NCBI GenBank assembly: GCA_903772945.1
Contig: CAICTM010000980.1
Coordinates: forward strand, 1-40,798
Direction of reading: 5' to 3'
Origin: Seminavis robusta
Lineage: Eukaryota; Bacillariophyta; Bacillariophyceae; Naviculales; Naviculaceae
Length of the DNA: 40,798 bases
In this document: positions 32,899-40,798 of the stretch, piece by piece
Numbering within the stretch: the first letter of the stretch is position 1
How the letters are laid out: each line of letters begins with the position of its first letter
Notes under the pieces: generated by a model
Database searches by the model: none
Told to the model about the DNA's origin: nothing
What the model saw: the letters and a program-made list of their open reading frames with translations, nothing else
Position numbers and translations under genes: made by a program

Positions 32899-33531
32899 CA
32901 CCCTTGCACTACTGCTGCAGTGTGCGTTGATTTTCAGCTCGCAGGTTTTCCTGCTTTTCGTCGTCGATCGTTTGTTTCGAGAGGATCGTTTGAACATTGT
33001 GTTGTTGCTTTATATCGTTTTGGTTGTTGTATCAGCGCTTTATCCAGCTATCAACTGTTACTCTTGTACCCCCTGCAGGCATCCGCTTGTAGATCTGGGC
33101 TTCGCTCGAGAAGCACCCTTGGTTGTCAGGCATTCATAACTCTGGACTGATCTGATTGTGTTGTGGGGCGACGTTGGAGGTGTGGTCGTTTGTAGGGTCT
33201 TCTTCTGCTGCATCCACCCTTGGAAGTTGCCGATGGTGGCTTTCATCCTTGGAGATGGCGCAGGAGAAGGACCGGAGTGAGGAATCACCCGCAACTCCTC
33301 CGTGAGTTGGCGGCGGTCCCAGCTTGGACCCAATCGGCTCAATTGCCTCAGCATGGGGAGTGCCTTGTTGCCTTATCAATCCCTACCGACCGGAGCTAAG
33401 ACCTTACGATGGCATGGCTTACATCGCCATTGCCAAAGGAATAATTAATTATTTCTGTTGATAAAGATGGTAAAGGTTTGAACTAATTAAATTAATGAGC
33501 ACTGGCTGTAGTGAACCCAATCTGGGGATAG

Positions 33532-33552
33532 GTTATTACCCCCAGATCAACA
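33532..33552 (+). repeat. 21-nt direct repeat, copy 2
   Basis: Identical to 32878-32898. This copy overlaps the right arm of a stem-loop, ATCTGGGG (33520-33527) with CCCCAGAT (33540-33547); the first copy has no matching left arm. Confidence 0.9.
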
Positions 33553-34084
33553 GTATTTGTCCCTTGAGCTCCCTTGCTTTTGGCTCAACCCCAGCCCTAG
33601 CTGGGGACGTAAGTGATTAAAGTTCGGGTCTTGACGGTGCAATCACAAAATTGTGATGAGCCCTAGCCCTAGTAGCACCTTTAGATGGGGGCCAGAATAT
33701 AAGCTTTTTAACTCTTGTGCCTTGTGCTGCTTTCAGTGCCACAAGCATGAAATAAAGCTTTAATAAAACAACTATTAGGACATTTGGCTTTTGCACAGTG
33801 CAACTGTGCGTGTCAACGGCTCTAGCTACTAGCTAGCTAGTAGGTGAAATTGCTACATGTACTTTGGGCCATGGGATTGTTGAAAGGCAGTTGTTACCGA
33901 GTGTCCCTTGGTATTAACTAACCATTCCAGGTTCCATTTGTTGACTTGGATTTCTAAAGATGGGCCAACGCAAAAAGATTATTGCTGAATGGGGATCCGC
34001 CTTGAGATAGTTGTGCAGAGTTCAGATGAGTCGAGTCCCTACTAGATCTAGACCCCTATAACTTGTAGCACTCTTGTAGCTGCT

Positions 34085-34580
34085 TGGATTTCAACCGGCC
34101 CTCTCAAGCTGTCCTACAAGCAACGCTACCGGTACTGGTACCTACCACTGCTGTATCAACACCCCCGGAGCCCCCACCGGGTACTATTAATAGTACGTAT
34201 TAATACATTGAATGGTACGGTACTGTAGCGGTGCGATACGCCCAGGAAGAGGTGCAGCCTTACTGCACCTCACGGTGCTCCTGAACTCAACTCACTTACT
34301 CATACGATAGTCGTGAAGGGGGACCTCCTTTCCGAGTGCGGCTTGGTTTTTGCTCGGGCGTGGTGAGGATGAGGGGTTTTTTCAGCTAGCTAGAACATTC
34401 GCCAACTTGCTTCACTGGAGTGCTGCTCCTCAGCAGAACAGCATGATGGAATGGAATGGAATTGAAACCTGCTCCAGCCGCAAGAAACAGAGAGTTGATG
34501 GCTTGTTGTCAACCAGCAAGCAAGAAGACATGGTCTCGACTGTCACTCGACTGAGTCACTCGACTCCCGTACCGTAAAGA
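34085..34580 (+). repeat. Dispersed repeat, copy 2
   Basis: Counterpart of 30540-30860, with the same landmark words at 34243-34258, up to 34423, 34509-34526 and 34563-34575, plus similar CTCAAGCT and ACCGGTAC patches at its left. It is longer than copy 1 by insertions. Confidence 0.75.
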
Positions 34581-34911
34581 CAAAGAACAAAGAACTGCCT
34601 GGACAATAATGGAAGACGTCGAATCGTGCATACAGGTTCGGTTTGAATCGCGGCACCGCAAAAATTGTCGATTGGCGATTGGGTTTGCATGTGCAAGACA
34701 CCTGGCGTCATTGGCACATCAGCACCACAAATACAGTAATTTCTGCATCTGGTATGACAGGCACTACTTGCAAAAAAGACTGCTCATAAAACAACCAACA
34801 CATCACAACACATCACAACACAAGAGCAGCGCTCACGTCACAAACAACAAGCACTTCCACAAACACAGACAGAAAGAGAAAGAAAAGGAAGTACAAGGAG
34901 CAGCTATCAGT

Positions 34912-36514
34912 ATGAGTCCAGTAGGAAATCAGAAGAAGAATGGTGACGACAACAACAACAATACTATTGAACCAGTGGTGATTATCGGCGCCGGCTGGGC
35001 GGGATTGAGCGCCGCCAAGGACTTACTTATTAACCAAGGCATCCAAGCCAAAATTCTGGAAGGTCGTCCAGTGATGGGAGGTCGTTGTCGTACGGGTGTT
35101 GCGGAGGATGGAGTGACGGCCATTGAATATGGTCCGCAATGGGTTCACGGCGTCCAGGCCAAGAATCCCATTTACCAGGCGGCACTGGATGCCGGTGTGG
35201 AAATGGCCCGTTCGGATTACAACAGTCAAATCATTCTGCAAGATCATGTCGACAAACCCACGACGGAAGCGTCGGAAGAACGCATGAAATGGATGGAAGA
35301 TTATTTGATGGAAGGCAAGGGCGGCTTTTGGGCCTATCAAGAACGACGACAGGATAAAGACAATAAGGACTGTTCCTTACGACAAGCCGCAGAAGACTTT
35401 TTGGATAAGATTGATGCTACAGACGAACAACGACTCTGGATGTGGTACTTGCTGGATTGTAACACGGCCCAAGAATACGCCGCGTCGCTGGAAGACTTGT
35501 CCATGTTCTGGTGGGATTCCGATGAAGAGTAAGTATTCTCTCCTTCTTTGTCAAGGGTTGGTATTGTGCTGTGTGTAATTGTGTGCTGATTTGATACATT
35601 GTTTATTTGTTATTAGAATGAAAGGAGGAGATGTCTACCTCACACAAGACATTCATGGCGGATACAAGGCGGTCCTGGAACATTTCACCAAAGACTTTTC
35701 CCAAAATATTCAATACAACAGCAAAGTCTCCGCCATTGACTACAGTCACCAGGACCGGGTCGTCGTCACATACACACAGGACGATGGCGCTGTCCAAACC
35801 ATCACTGCTAAAAAAGTCATTGTCACGGTCCCACTGGGCGTCCTTCAAAAGAATATCATTCAATTCACACCCGATTTGCCACACGACAAACAACGTGCCA
35901 TTACGCGAATGGGAAATGGAGTCCTCAACAAGTGCATCTTTATTTGGGAGGATTCGGATGCCGACAACTTGCCATGGCCGGCCGATAAGGAATGGATCGA
36001 ACGCATGGTTACTGGGAAAGACCCCAAACAGCCGCAAGGATTGTGGACGGAATTTGTCAATTATCAACCCATCAATGGACGACCCGTCTTGTGTGGATTC
36101 ACCGTAGGACGGATTGCCGAACAAGTGGAGGAATTGTCGGATCAGGAAATTCGAGATTCTGCGTTTGACGCATTGAAAAAGATGTTTTGCGACACGGAAA
36201 TTCCGGAACCCAAACAAGTGATTATCACTCGATGGGGCGACGATGAATTCACGTATGGATCCTATTCCTTCAATGCCGTGGGTGGAAATCAGTCCGATCA
36301 CTCTCGCATTGCCGAGGGAGTCAACAAAAAGCTCTACTTTGCCGGGGAACATTGTCATTTACAGTATTTTGGAACCTGCCAAGGAGCCTACATGTCGGGA
36401 ACCAATGCCGTCAAACAACTGGTTCGAGATGCCAACAAGGGAGGAGCGAAGAAGGGCAAGAAAAAGAACAACAACAAGAACAAAAAGGGGTTGCTCCAAG
36501 GTCTGTCTGCATAA
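34912..36514 (+). CDS. FAD-dependent amine oxidase, polyamine-oxidase-like, two exons
   Basis: Exon 1 is 34912-35528, the intron is 35529-35616 (88 nt, GT-AG), and exon 2 is 35617-36514. The product is 504 residues, the usual size. The frame is open back to ATG 34609, but those 101 residues look like leader and lie in repeat-like DNA, so ATG 34912 is preferred. Features: dinucleotide loop VVIIGAGWAGLSAAKDL; GGRCRT; IEYGPQWVHG; VIVTVPLGVLQ; and the C-terminal FAD motif LYFAGEHCHLQYFGTCQGAYMSG. The family oxidises polyamines or other amines, releasing hydrogen peroxide; LSD1-like demethylases share the fold but have extra domains that are absent here. No clear targeting signal. The C-terminus is very Lys/Asn-rich, which could be a nuclear or RNA-binding tail. 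The substrate cannot be told. Confidence 0.92.
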
Positions 36515-37667
36515 ACAAACAGTATATGTGAACAGGCTTCTTTCCTTGCTTTCGTGGCTCCTCACAGGCTCTTCTCGCTCCGGCAGAACGGCTTGGTGGT
36601 TGTTGCCAAGGACTCGTGACCTACCTGCGTGGCGCTTGGCGTGGTTGTAAATGAACTCTAGAACTGAGTAATGCTGAGTGATTCGAGCAGGTGTGGATGC
36701 TGGTTAGAAAGGAAAACCCACGCACTCTTAGACAAAAGAATTAATTGCATGAATACATGACATAAAAAAGACAAAAAGATCCTTCTATGGAGTATTGTTG
36801 CCGAAGCAACGTCGCTGTTGCACGAAAGCGCCCAGTAAGATACCGCTATAGGGGGCGGGCTCCATGATATCATCCTTGCGCCGTGTGGAAAAGTGGACTG
36901 GCTACATGATGCTTTTGCTCAAGGGTGGCAAGACCATTTTATACGGAGACGAGGTCTCTAGTCATCACTTCCCCCTTCATCTTGTCACCCAAATGAAGCC
37001 TCCTGCGCGTATCGACCAAGTCCACTTAATTTCCCAAACTTGCTCTGTACATGGGAAACGGCAAGAGGGGGCCCCAAATTGCGCTTGTTAGAATGTGCAG
37101 CCACAGCTCGCATCCGAACACAGATCACACATTCCCTCACAGACCCTTGCATACTGTAGTCATCTCACTGTTCCCTTGTTCCATACCAACACCATTGACA
37201 ACATGTAATGGTACTGTGTTAGTGGCTTTGGTTGCCAAAGAACTGCCAAAAGTCTGTCCTTCCTAACTCGCCCCCCTTACTACTCTTACGTTTCTCATCA
37301 AGCTAACGAGCGAAGAGGGCGCTCCGTGATGTCTTGCATCTACAATATGGTAGCTACGGCCCTGAAGAGTAAGCTAGCTGCAACTTTATGGCCCCTGAAC
37401 CCATCCACGCCTCGCTCTGGGCTCTCTCTCTCTCCATTTTGATGACTCAGACGGTGCCCCTACCGGTACCGTAGAGGCAAGATGCAATGAAAGGTTGACA
37501 TTGTGCCCATTGGATTTTTAACTAGCTAGACTAGAATAATTCTAAAAGCGCCATCACCCAACTTGCTTGGAAAGTTCCAGCATCCTGACAATTCAACCCA
37601 CCATGGCGGCCGGTACCAAGTTGGAAAGCTTGCTTGCTTCCTTGCTGCCGTGCGTCGTCTTCGCTAG
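36515..37667. other. Gene-free stretch, possible transporter scrap
   Basis: No supported gene in about 1.15 kb. One open stretch at 36864-37091 has MLLLKGGKTILYGDE, which is faintly like the segment after the nucleotide-binding domain of ABCG transporters. It is too short to call. GGTACCG-type palindromes occur near 37462 and 37611. Confidence 0.35.
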
Positions 37668-38306
37668 CTAGATAGTAGGAACAAAGGTTTCCTCTTGCAA
37701 GCAACTGTCCATGTCCACATAACCAGGCATACCCTGGATGCGCTGCAACCAAGTCTGGACATGAGGGAATCTCGTCAATTCAAATTCGCCTTCCGCCGCA
37801 ACGTGAGTGTAGGCATACAAGGCAATATCCGCCACGGAGAAATCAGGACCCGTCAAAAAGGGTGTGGTAGCCAATTGCCGTTCCATGACACCCAGCGCGT
37901 GGTGTCCCTTGTCCAAGAGCTGTTTCATTTTGGCGTCATCACAAGGACGTTGGAAAATAACATTGGCCCGTCGTACGGCAATGGATGGTTCGTGCGAGTA
38001 CTGTTCAAAGAACATCCACTCAAAGACCTTGGCGCGTTGAAAGGGGTCGTCTGTGGGTGGAAGAAACGACTTTTGTGTTTCGGCCAAGTACAACAGCATG
38101 GCACCGGATTCGGCCAAGAATCTTCCATCCTCCAATTCCAAGAGAGGGACTTGACCATTGGGATTCTTGTCCATAAAGGCTGGACTCTTGGTGGATCCGT
38201 CTAGAATGGAGGTGGTGACAATCTGGTGGGGTACCTTGAGAAGTCGCAACATCCAGGCTACCTTGTAGCAGTTTCCAGAACGAGGCATGGCGTAGAGTTT
38301 CATCAT
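37668..38306 (-). CDS. Glutathione S-transferase
   Basis: 212 residues, single exon. The thioredoxin-like N-terminal half starts KLYAMPRSGNCYKVAWML, with a Ser near the usual catalytic place. Then come NPNGQVPLLEL (cis-Pro) and FLAESGAMLLYLAE (Glu-Ser glutathione contacts). The all-helical half has FLTGPDFSVADIALYAY, with the conserved buried Asp. GSTs join glutathione to electrophiles or reduce peroxides in the cytosol. No targeting peptide. The subclass is not resolved; the overall look is bacterial/theta-nu-like. Confidence 0.92.
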   Translation of the reverse strand: MMKLYAMPRSGNCYKVAWMLRLLKVPHQIVTTSILDGSTKSPAFMDKNPNGQVPLLELEDGRFLAESGAMLLYLAETQKSFLPPTDDPFQRAKVFEWMFFEQYSHEPSIAVRRANVIFQRPCDDAKMKQLLDKGHHALGVMERQLATTPFLTGPDFSVADIALYAYTHVAAEGEFELTRFPHVQTWLQRIQGMPGYVDMDSCLQEETFVPTI

Positions 38307-38658
38307 GGTGTTTGCGTTGTGTTGGAAAGAACAAGATATCTTACTAGTCTAGTACAACAAATAATGGAGTGAGAGACGGTGTTGATTGTTGACCTTTGGA
38401 AGAAGCAACAAGACGAAACAAACAAAATAATGAGGGAGGCGAAGATCCAAACCAAACCACGCAGATCTTCTGGCTTCCTCTTAAGGTGTCCGTCTGACCT
38501 TGAGACGTGCTTCCTCAAAAGAGATCTTTTGTCGCGAACCTGCGAACCACCAACTAACAGCAACCCTCACCCCCCCTGTCCAACACAACTAGTCCAACAC
38601 AGCCACCCATCCAAGCCTACTACTAGCTAGCGATTGTACTGTACCCCCTGCAAGCAAC

Positions 38659-39120
38659 ATGTCTGGTGTCAAGCGTCAACGAGAAGAAGAAGAAGACGAA
38701 GAGGACGACGAGAGTTTTCCGTGTCCATCCTGTGGCGAACAAGTGGACGACAGTGCGGGTGGATCCTGTGGCGCTTGTGGCATTCTGTATTGCGACGAAT
38801 GTTTATTGGCTCAATGCGACGTTTGCAAAGAAAAAATTTGCGAAAAGTGTCTGGCATATCCGGGCTGCAAAGCGTGCGAAGATGAGATTACGCTGTGCAC
38901 CGAGTGCGTCGAGGACCACGTACAAACATGCTCTCGCAAAAGTCGCGCCCGACGAAGTGTCACTACCGAAGAAACCGCCATACAGCAGTATCAAGATCAA
39001 ATCCAACAACTCACGAGCTCCATTGCATCGCAGCAGGCGCAACTCAAGGAAGCAGAGGAGAATTTGAAATTGGCCAAAAAGAGAAAAACAGATTCCGAAA
39101 GTCTTCTCAAAAAGGCATGA
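38659..39120 (+). CDS. Cys-rich zinc-binding protein with C-terminal coiled coil
   Basis: 153 residues from ATG 38659. After a basic-acidic start (KRQREEEEDEEDDE), seven CxxC pairs occur within about 70 residues: CPSC, CGAC, CDEC, CDVC, CEKC, CKAC and CTEC. This pattern is typical of zinc ribbons or B-box-like fingers. The last 50 residues form a heptad-like coiled coil (QQYQDQIQQLTSSIASQQAQ, then EAEENLKLAKKRK). Not recognised as a named family. It is probably a nuclear or cytosolic protein that binds partners through the coil. Confidence 0.7.
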   Translation: MSGVKRQREEEEDEEDDESFPCPSCGEQVDDSAGGSCGACGILYCDECLLAQCDVCKEKICEKCLAYPGCKACEDEITLCTECVEDHVQTCSRKSRARRSVTTEETAIQQYQDQIQQLTSSIASQQAQLKEAEENLKLAKKRKTDSESLLKKA

Positions 39121-39304
39121 AGCAACGAGGAAATTGTTAGTGGGGAGGAGGGGGAAGAGTGTTCCAGTTGAGGAATTATTTGTTCCAATTCAAAACGATG
39201 CTATTTACGTGTGTCAGTAAGGTGGATACTCAACAAGGGTTTCACAAAGAAAATTAAGGGGGAAACAGCGACAAGACTTGTCGGGCTGTCTCATGGAACC
39301 TGGT

Positions 39305-39742
39305 TCATTTCTTTTTGCACACAACAAACTTTGGTTTCTTGCTGGATTTGGTTGCCAAATTGGCAAAAGTCGTGAATATGGCGGTGCGAGGTTGCACGTA
39401 CGGTAACAGTCCGCGAGAGGTGGTTTGCATTCGCATTGGTTCTTCTTCTTCTTGGGTTTGTTTGTGTGGCGGTCGACACCTTTGAGCCGACGAATTTCTG
39501 CCGAAATGACTAGCTAGTGCGGTACTAGTAGGCAAACTCATGTCGATGTCCCCACAGCCACAAATCTGGTGACTGCTGGGACCATATTGCTGGTCCTTGG
39601 GGTTTAACGGCGATGTCGGCTCAACAGGAACACCAGTCCAATGCCACAAATAGTAGTGGTCGCGGCACATATTGGTACGGCAGCCTTGGCTCTGGAGAAC
39701 CCAAAACACGTTTCGAGTAGGAGTCATTGAAATAGTTTCCAT
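39305..39742 (-). CDS. Hypothetical protein
   Basis: 145 residues from ATG 39742. Not recognised. It has scattered Cys and His (CRTNMCRDHYYLWHW; CGCGDID), an EEEE patch and a basic end (KSSKKPKFVVCKKK). No signal peptide. It lies between two genes with no better frame on either strand, so it may be real, but chance is not excluded. Confidence 0.35.
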   Translation of the reverse strand: METISMTPTRNVFWVLQSQGCRTNMCRDHYYLWHWTGVPVEPTSPLNPKDQQYGPSSHQICGCGDIDMSLPTSTALASHFGRNSSAQRCRPPHKQTQEEEEPMRMQTTSRGLLPYVQPRTAIFTTFANLATKSSKKPKFVVCKKK

Positions 39743-39917
39743 CTATTGCATATTGTTACTTGTTGCTATCAAATATGTAAGTTCAGGATTTACGTTTTCC
39801 TCGAATGCAGCTTCTGAAGAATGAGTTGGTCTCTCATCTCGTGACGATTTTATCAATTAGTCCATGCACAATAAAGCGTTGCTTGTACTGTCGCCATGAG
39901 CTGGCTGGCCGGCATGT

Positions 39918-40798
39918 CTAGCTACGAGAGAGGAACGTTGGGGTCGTCTTGAACGTCTTGAATGCCCCACTGAGGTTGAACACCTTGCCCTCCAAACCAG
40001 GAGTCTGCTGGAGAATGCGGCAGGCATAGTACGCTCGTTGCCCGGAGGCACACGACACCACAATCTTCTTGTCGGTAGGCACCTCGCCCAGGCGATCACG
40101 CAATTCAGGAAGCGGGATCTGAAGGGCACCGTTGACCAACTCACCGGCGGTAACTTCGCCCGGGTTGCGAACATCCAGGATAACCGTGTCGGGATCGTTC
40201 TGTGCATCCTCAAGTTGGTCCCATTGGATCTGCTTTACAAATCCGTCCATGATGTTCTGTGCTGCCATACCGGCAATATTAACTGGGTCTTTGGCCGATC
40301 CAACGGGTGGAGCATAACAGAGTTCCAGCTCTGCCAAATCTTCTGCCGTCAAGCCGCCTTGCATGGCGGTGGAAATCACATCAATGCGTTTCTCTACGCC
40401 ATCTTCCCCGACAGCCTGGGCTCCGTAGATCTTTCCGTCCTCTGGATTGAAGAGCACCTTCAAGTTGATACTCTTGGCTCCAGGATAGTATCCAGCATGG
40501 CTTCCCGGGTGGACATGAACCACATTGTACGGTAGTCTCTGGGCCCGAAGCATTTTCTCGTTCATTCCAACAGCAGCAGCTATCAAGTCAAAGGAGCGCA
40601 CAACTGCGGCCGCGTAAGTTCCCTTGAACTTGCGGTTCTTTCCATAGATGTTGTCGGCTGCCATGCGACCCTGACGGTTGGCTGGACCAGCGAGCGGCAC
40701 AGCCCACTGGCCTCCAACAATGGGGTTCTTCACCTCCACCGCGTCTCCAACAGCCCAGACATGCTCAGTATTCGTCTTGAGGTATTCATCGACAATGA
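39918..40798 (-). CDS. CoA-disulfide reductase with C-terminal rhodanese domain (5' part outside window)
   Basis: The open frame continues to the window edge, so the N-terminus, with the first FAD/NAD loops and the redox Cys, is missing. The visible part begins VDEYLKTNTEHVWAVGDAVE, the second FAD motif of the pyridine nucleotide-disulfide reductases. It then has the dimerisation domain with HPGSHAGYYPGAKSI and KIYGAQAVGEDGVEKRID, typical of CoA-disulfide reductases. The last 100 residues are a rhodanese: VILDVRNPGEV and the active loop SCASGQRAYYA (Cys and Arg of CxxGxR). Such fusions reduce CoA or other disulfides/persulfides with NAD(P)H and handle sulfane sulfur. The frame ends at 39918. 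No intron in the visible part. Confidence 0.9.
   Translation of the reverse strand, partial: IVDEYLKTNTEHVWAVGDAVEVKNPIVGGQWAVPLAGPANRQGRMAADNIYGKNRKFKGTYAAAVVRSFDLIAAAVGMNEKMLRAQRLPYNVVHVHPGSHAGYYPGAKSINLKVLFNPEDGKIYGAQAVGEDGVEKRIDVISTAMQGGLTAEDLAELELCYAPPVGSAKDPVNIAGMAAQNIMDGFVKQIQWDQLEDAQNDPDTVILDVRNPGEVTAGELVNGALQIPLPELRDRLGEVPTDKKIVVSCASGQRAYYACRILQQTPGLEGKVFNLSGAFKTFKTTPTFLSRS

Larger units (their letters stand above)
32065..34608. other. Repeat-rich gene-free stretch
   Basis: 2.5 kb with no supported gene. It holds a perfect hairpin (32824-32846), a 21-nt direct repeat (32878 and 33532), a stem-loop at 33520-33547, a CCCCAGCCCTAGCTGGGG dyad near 33588-33605, AATAAA-like sites near 33750-33765 and copy 2 of a dispersed repeat. 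A segment at 32661-32711 resembles 34609-34680 just upstream of the amine oxidase gene. Confidence 0.5.

Noticed and set aside
34609..34911. 101-residue N-terminal extension of the amine oxidase
   Set aside because: His/Lys/Gln-rich, no family likeness, repeat-like DNA; the normal-length protein starts at ATG 34912.
35603..36358. 251-residue minus-strand open frame
   Set aside because: Antisense to exon 2 of the amine oxidase, whose motifs are clear.
36864..37091. ABCG-type transporter fragment (MLLLKGGKTILYG)
   Set aside because: Only about 15 residues of weak likeness, with no Walker or signature motif nearby.
40038..40535. 165-residue + strand open frame
   Set aside because: Antisense to the CoA-disulfide reductase/rhodanese coding region.

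Overview
This window looks like nuclear DNA of a photosynthetic stramenopile, most likely a pennate diatom. Genes sit on both strands and carry short GT-AG introns: every intron I could place is 76-149 nt. Some proteins start with a signal peptide followed by an Ala-Phe or Gly-Phe motif of the diatom plastid type. There is a Ser/Pro/Thr-rich secreted protein, remains of a copia retrotransposon, Crinkler/RHS-type ATPases, and many short palindromes (ACCGGT, TAGCTA, ACATGT). The species is inferred, not proven. All family names come from motif recognition without any database search.

Layout. 1-3.3 kb: frameshifted 3' end of a Ty1/copia element, then a broken P-loop ATPase gene. 4.6-6.5 kb (-): five-exon NADP-type glutamate dehydrogenase. 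6.5-8.6 kb: no gene seen, one degenerate tandem repeat. 8.7-10.7 kb (+): secreted protein with two copies of one domain around a Ser/Pro/Thr repeat. 11.2-14.5 kb: divergent pair, a plastid-type DUF819 membrane protein (-) and a TrmO-like tRNA methyltransferase (+). 15.5-20.8 kb: a small basic protein, a sulfotransferase-like membrane protein (-), a small acidic ORF and a histidine phosphatase (+). 21.0-23.8 kb: a Crinkler/RHS-type ATPase with one internal stop, then a decayed SpoIIIAA/Ycf45-type ATPase. 24.2-25.2 kb (-): CRAL-TRIO-like protein. 26.1-27.2 kb (+): decayed psbA (photosystem II D1) sequence. 28.1-30.1 kb: divergent RING-finger (-) and LRAT-like (+) genes. 30.9-32.1 kb (-): broken multi-membrane-span gene. 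32-34.6 kb: repeats. 34.9-40.8 kb: polyamine-oxidase-like flavoenzyme (+), glutathione S-transferase (-), Cys-rich coiled-coil protein (+), a hypothetical ORF (-) and the 3' part of a CoA-disulfide reductase/rhodanese fusion (-).

Most striking observation. The psbA-like sequence at 26.1-27.2 kb is not a simple plastid DNA insertion. Its conserved blocks use C/G-ending and GGA/TTG/GTC/ACC codons like the nuclear genes around it. It is also interrupted inside a conserved Gly codon by a 77-nt GTGAGT...CAG segment whose removal restores the D1 reading frame. The simplest reading is a psbA copy that once lived as an intron-containing, codon-adapted nuclear gene and then decayed. D1 is normally plastid-encoded. 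A second plastid-type gene remnant (Ycf45 family), also with nuclear-like base composition, lies about 2.3 kb upstream.

There is no operon logic here. The only likely shared regulation is at the two head-to-head pairs (DUF819/TrmO and RING/LRAT). The flavin oxidase, GST and CoA-disulfide reductase are all redox enzymes, but their clustering may be chance.
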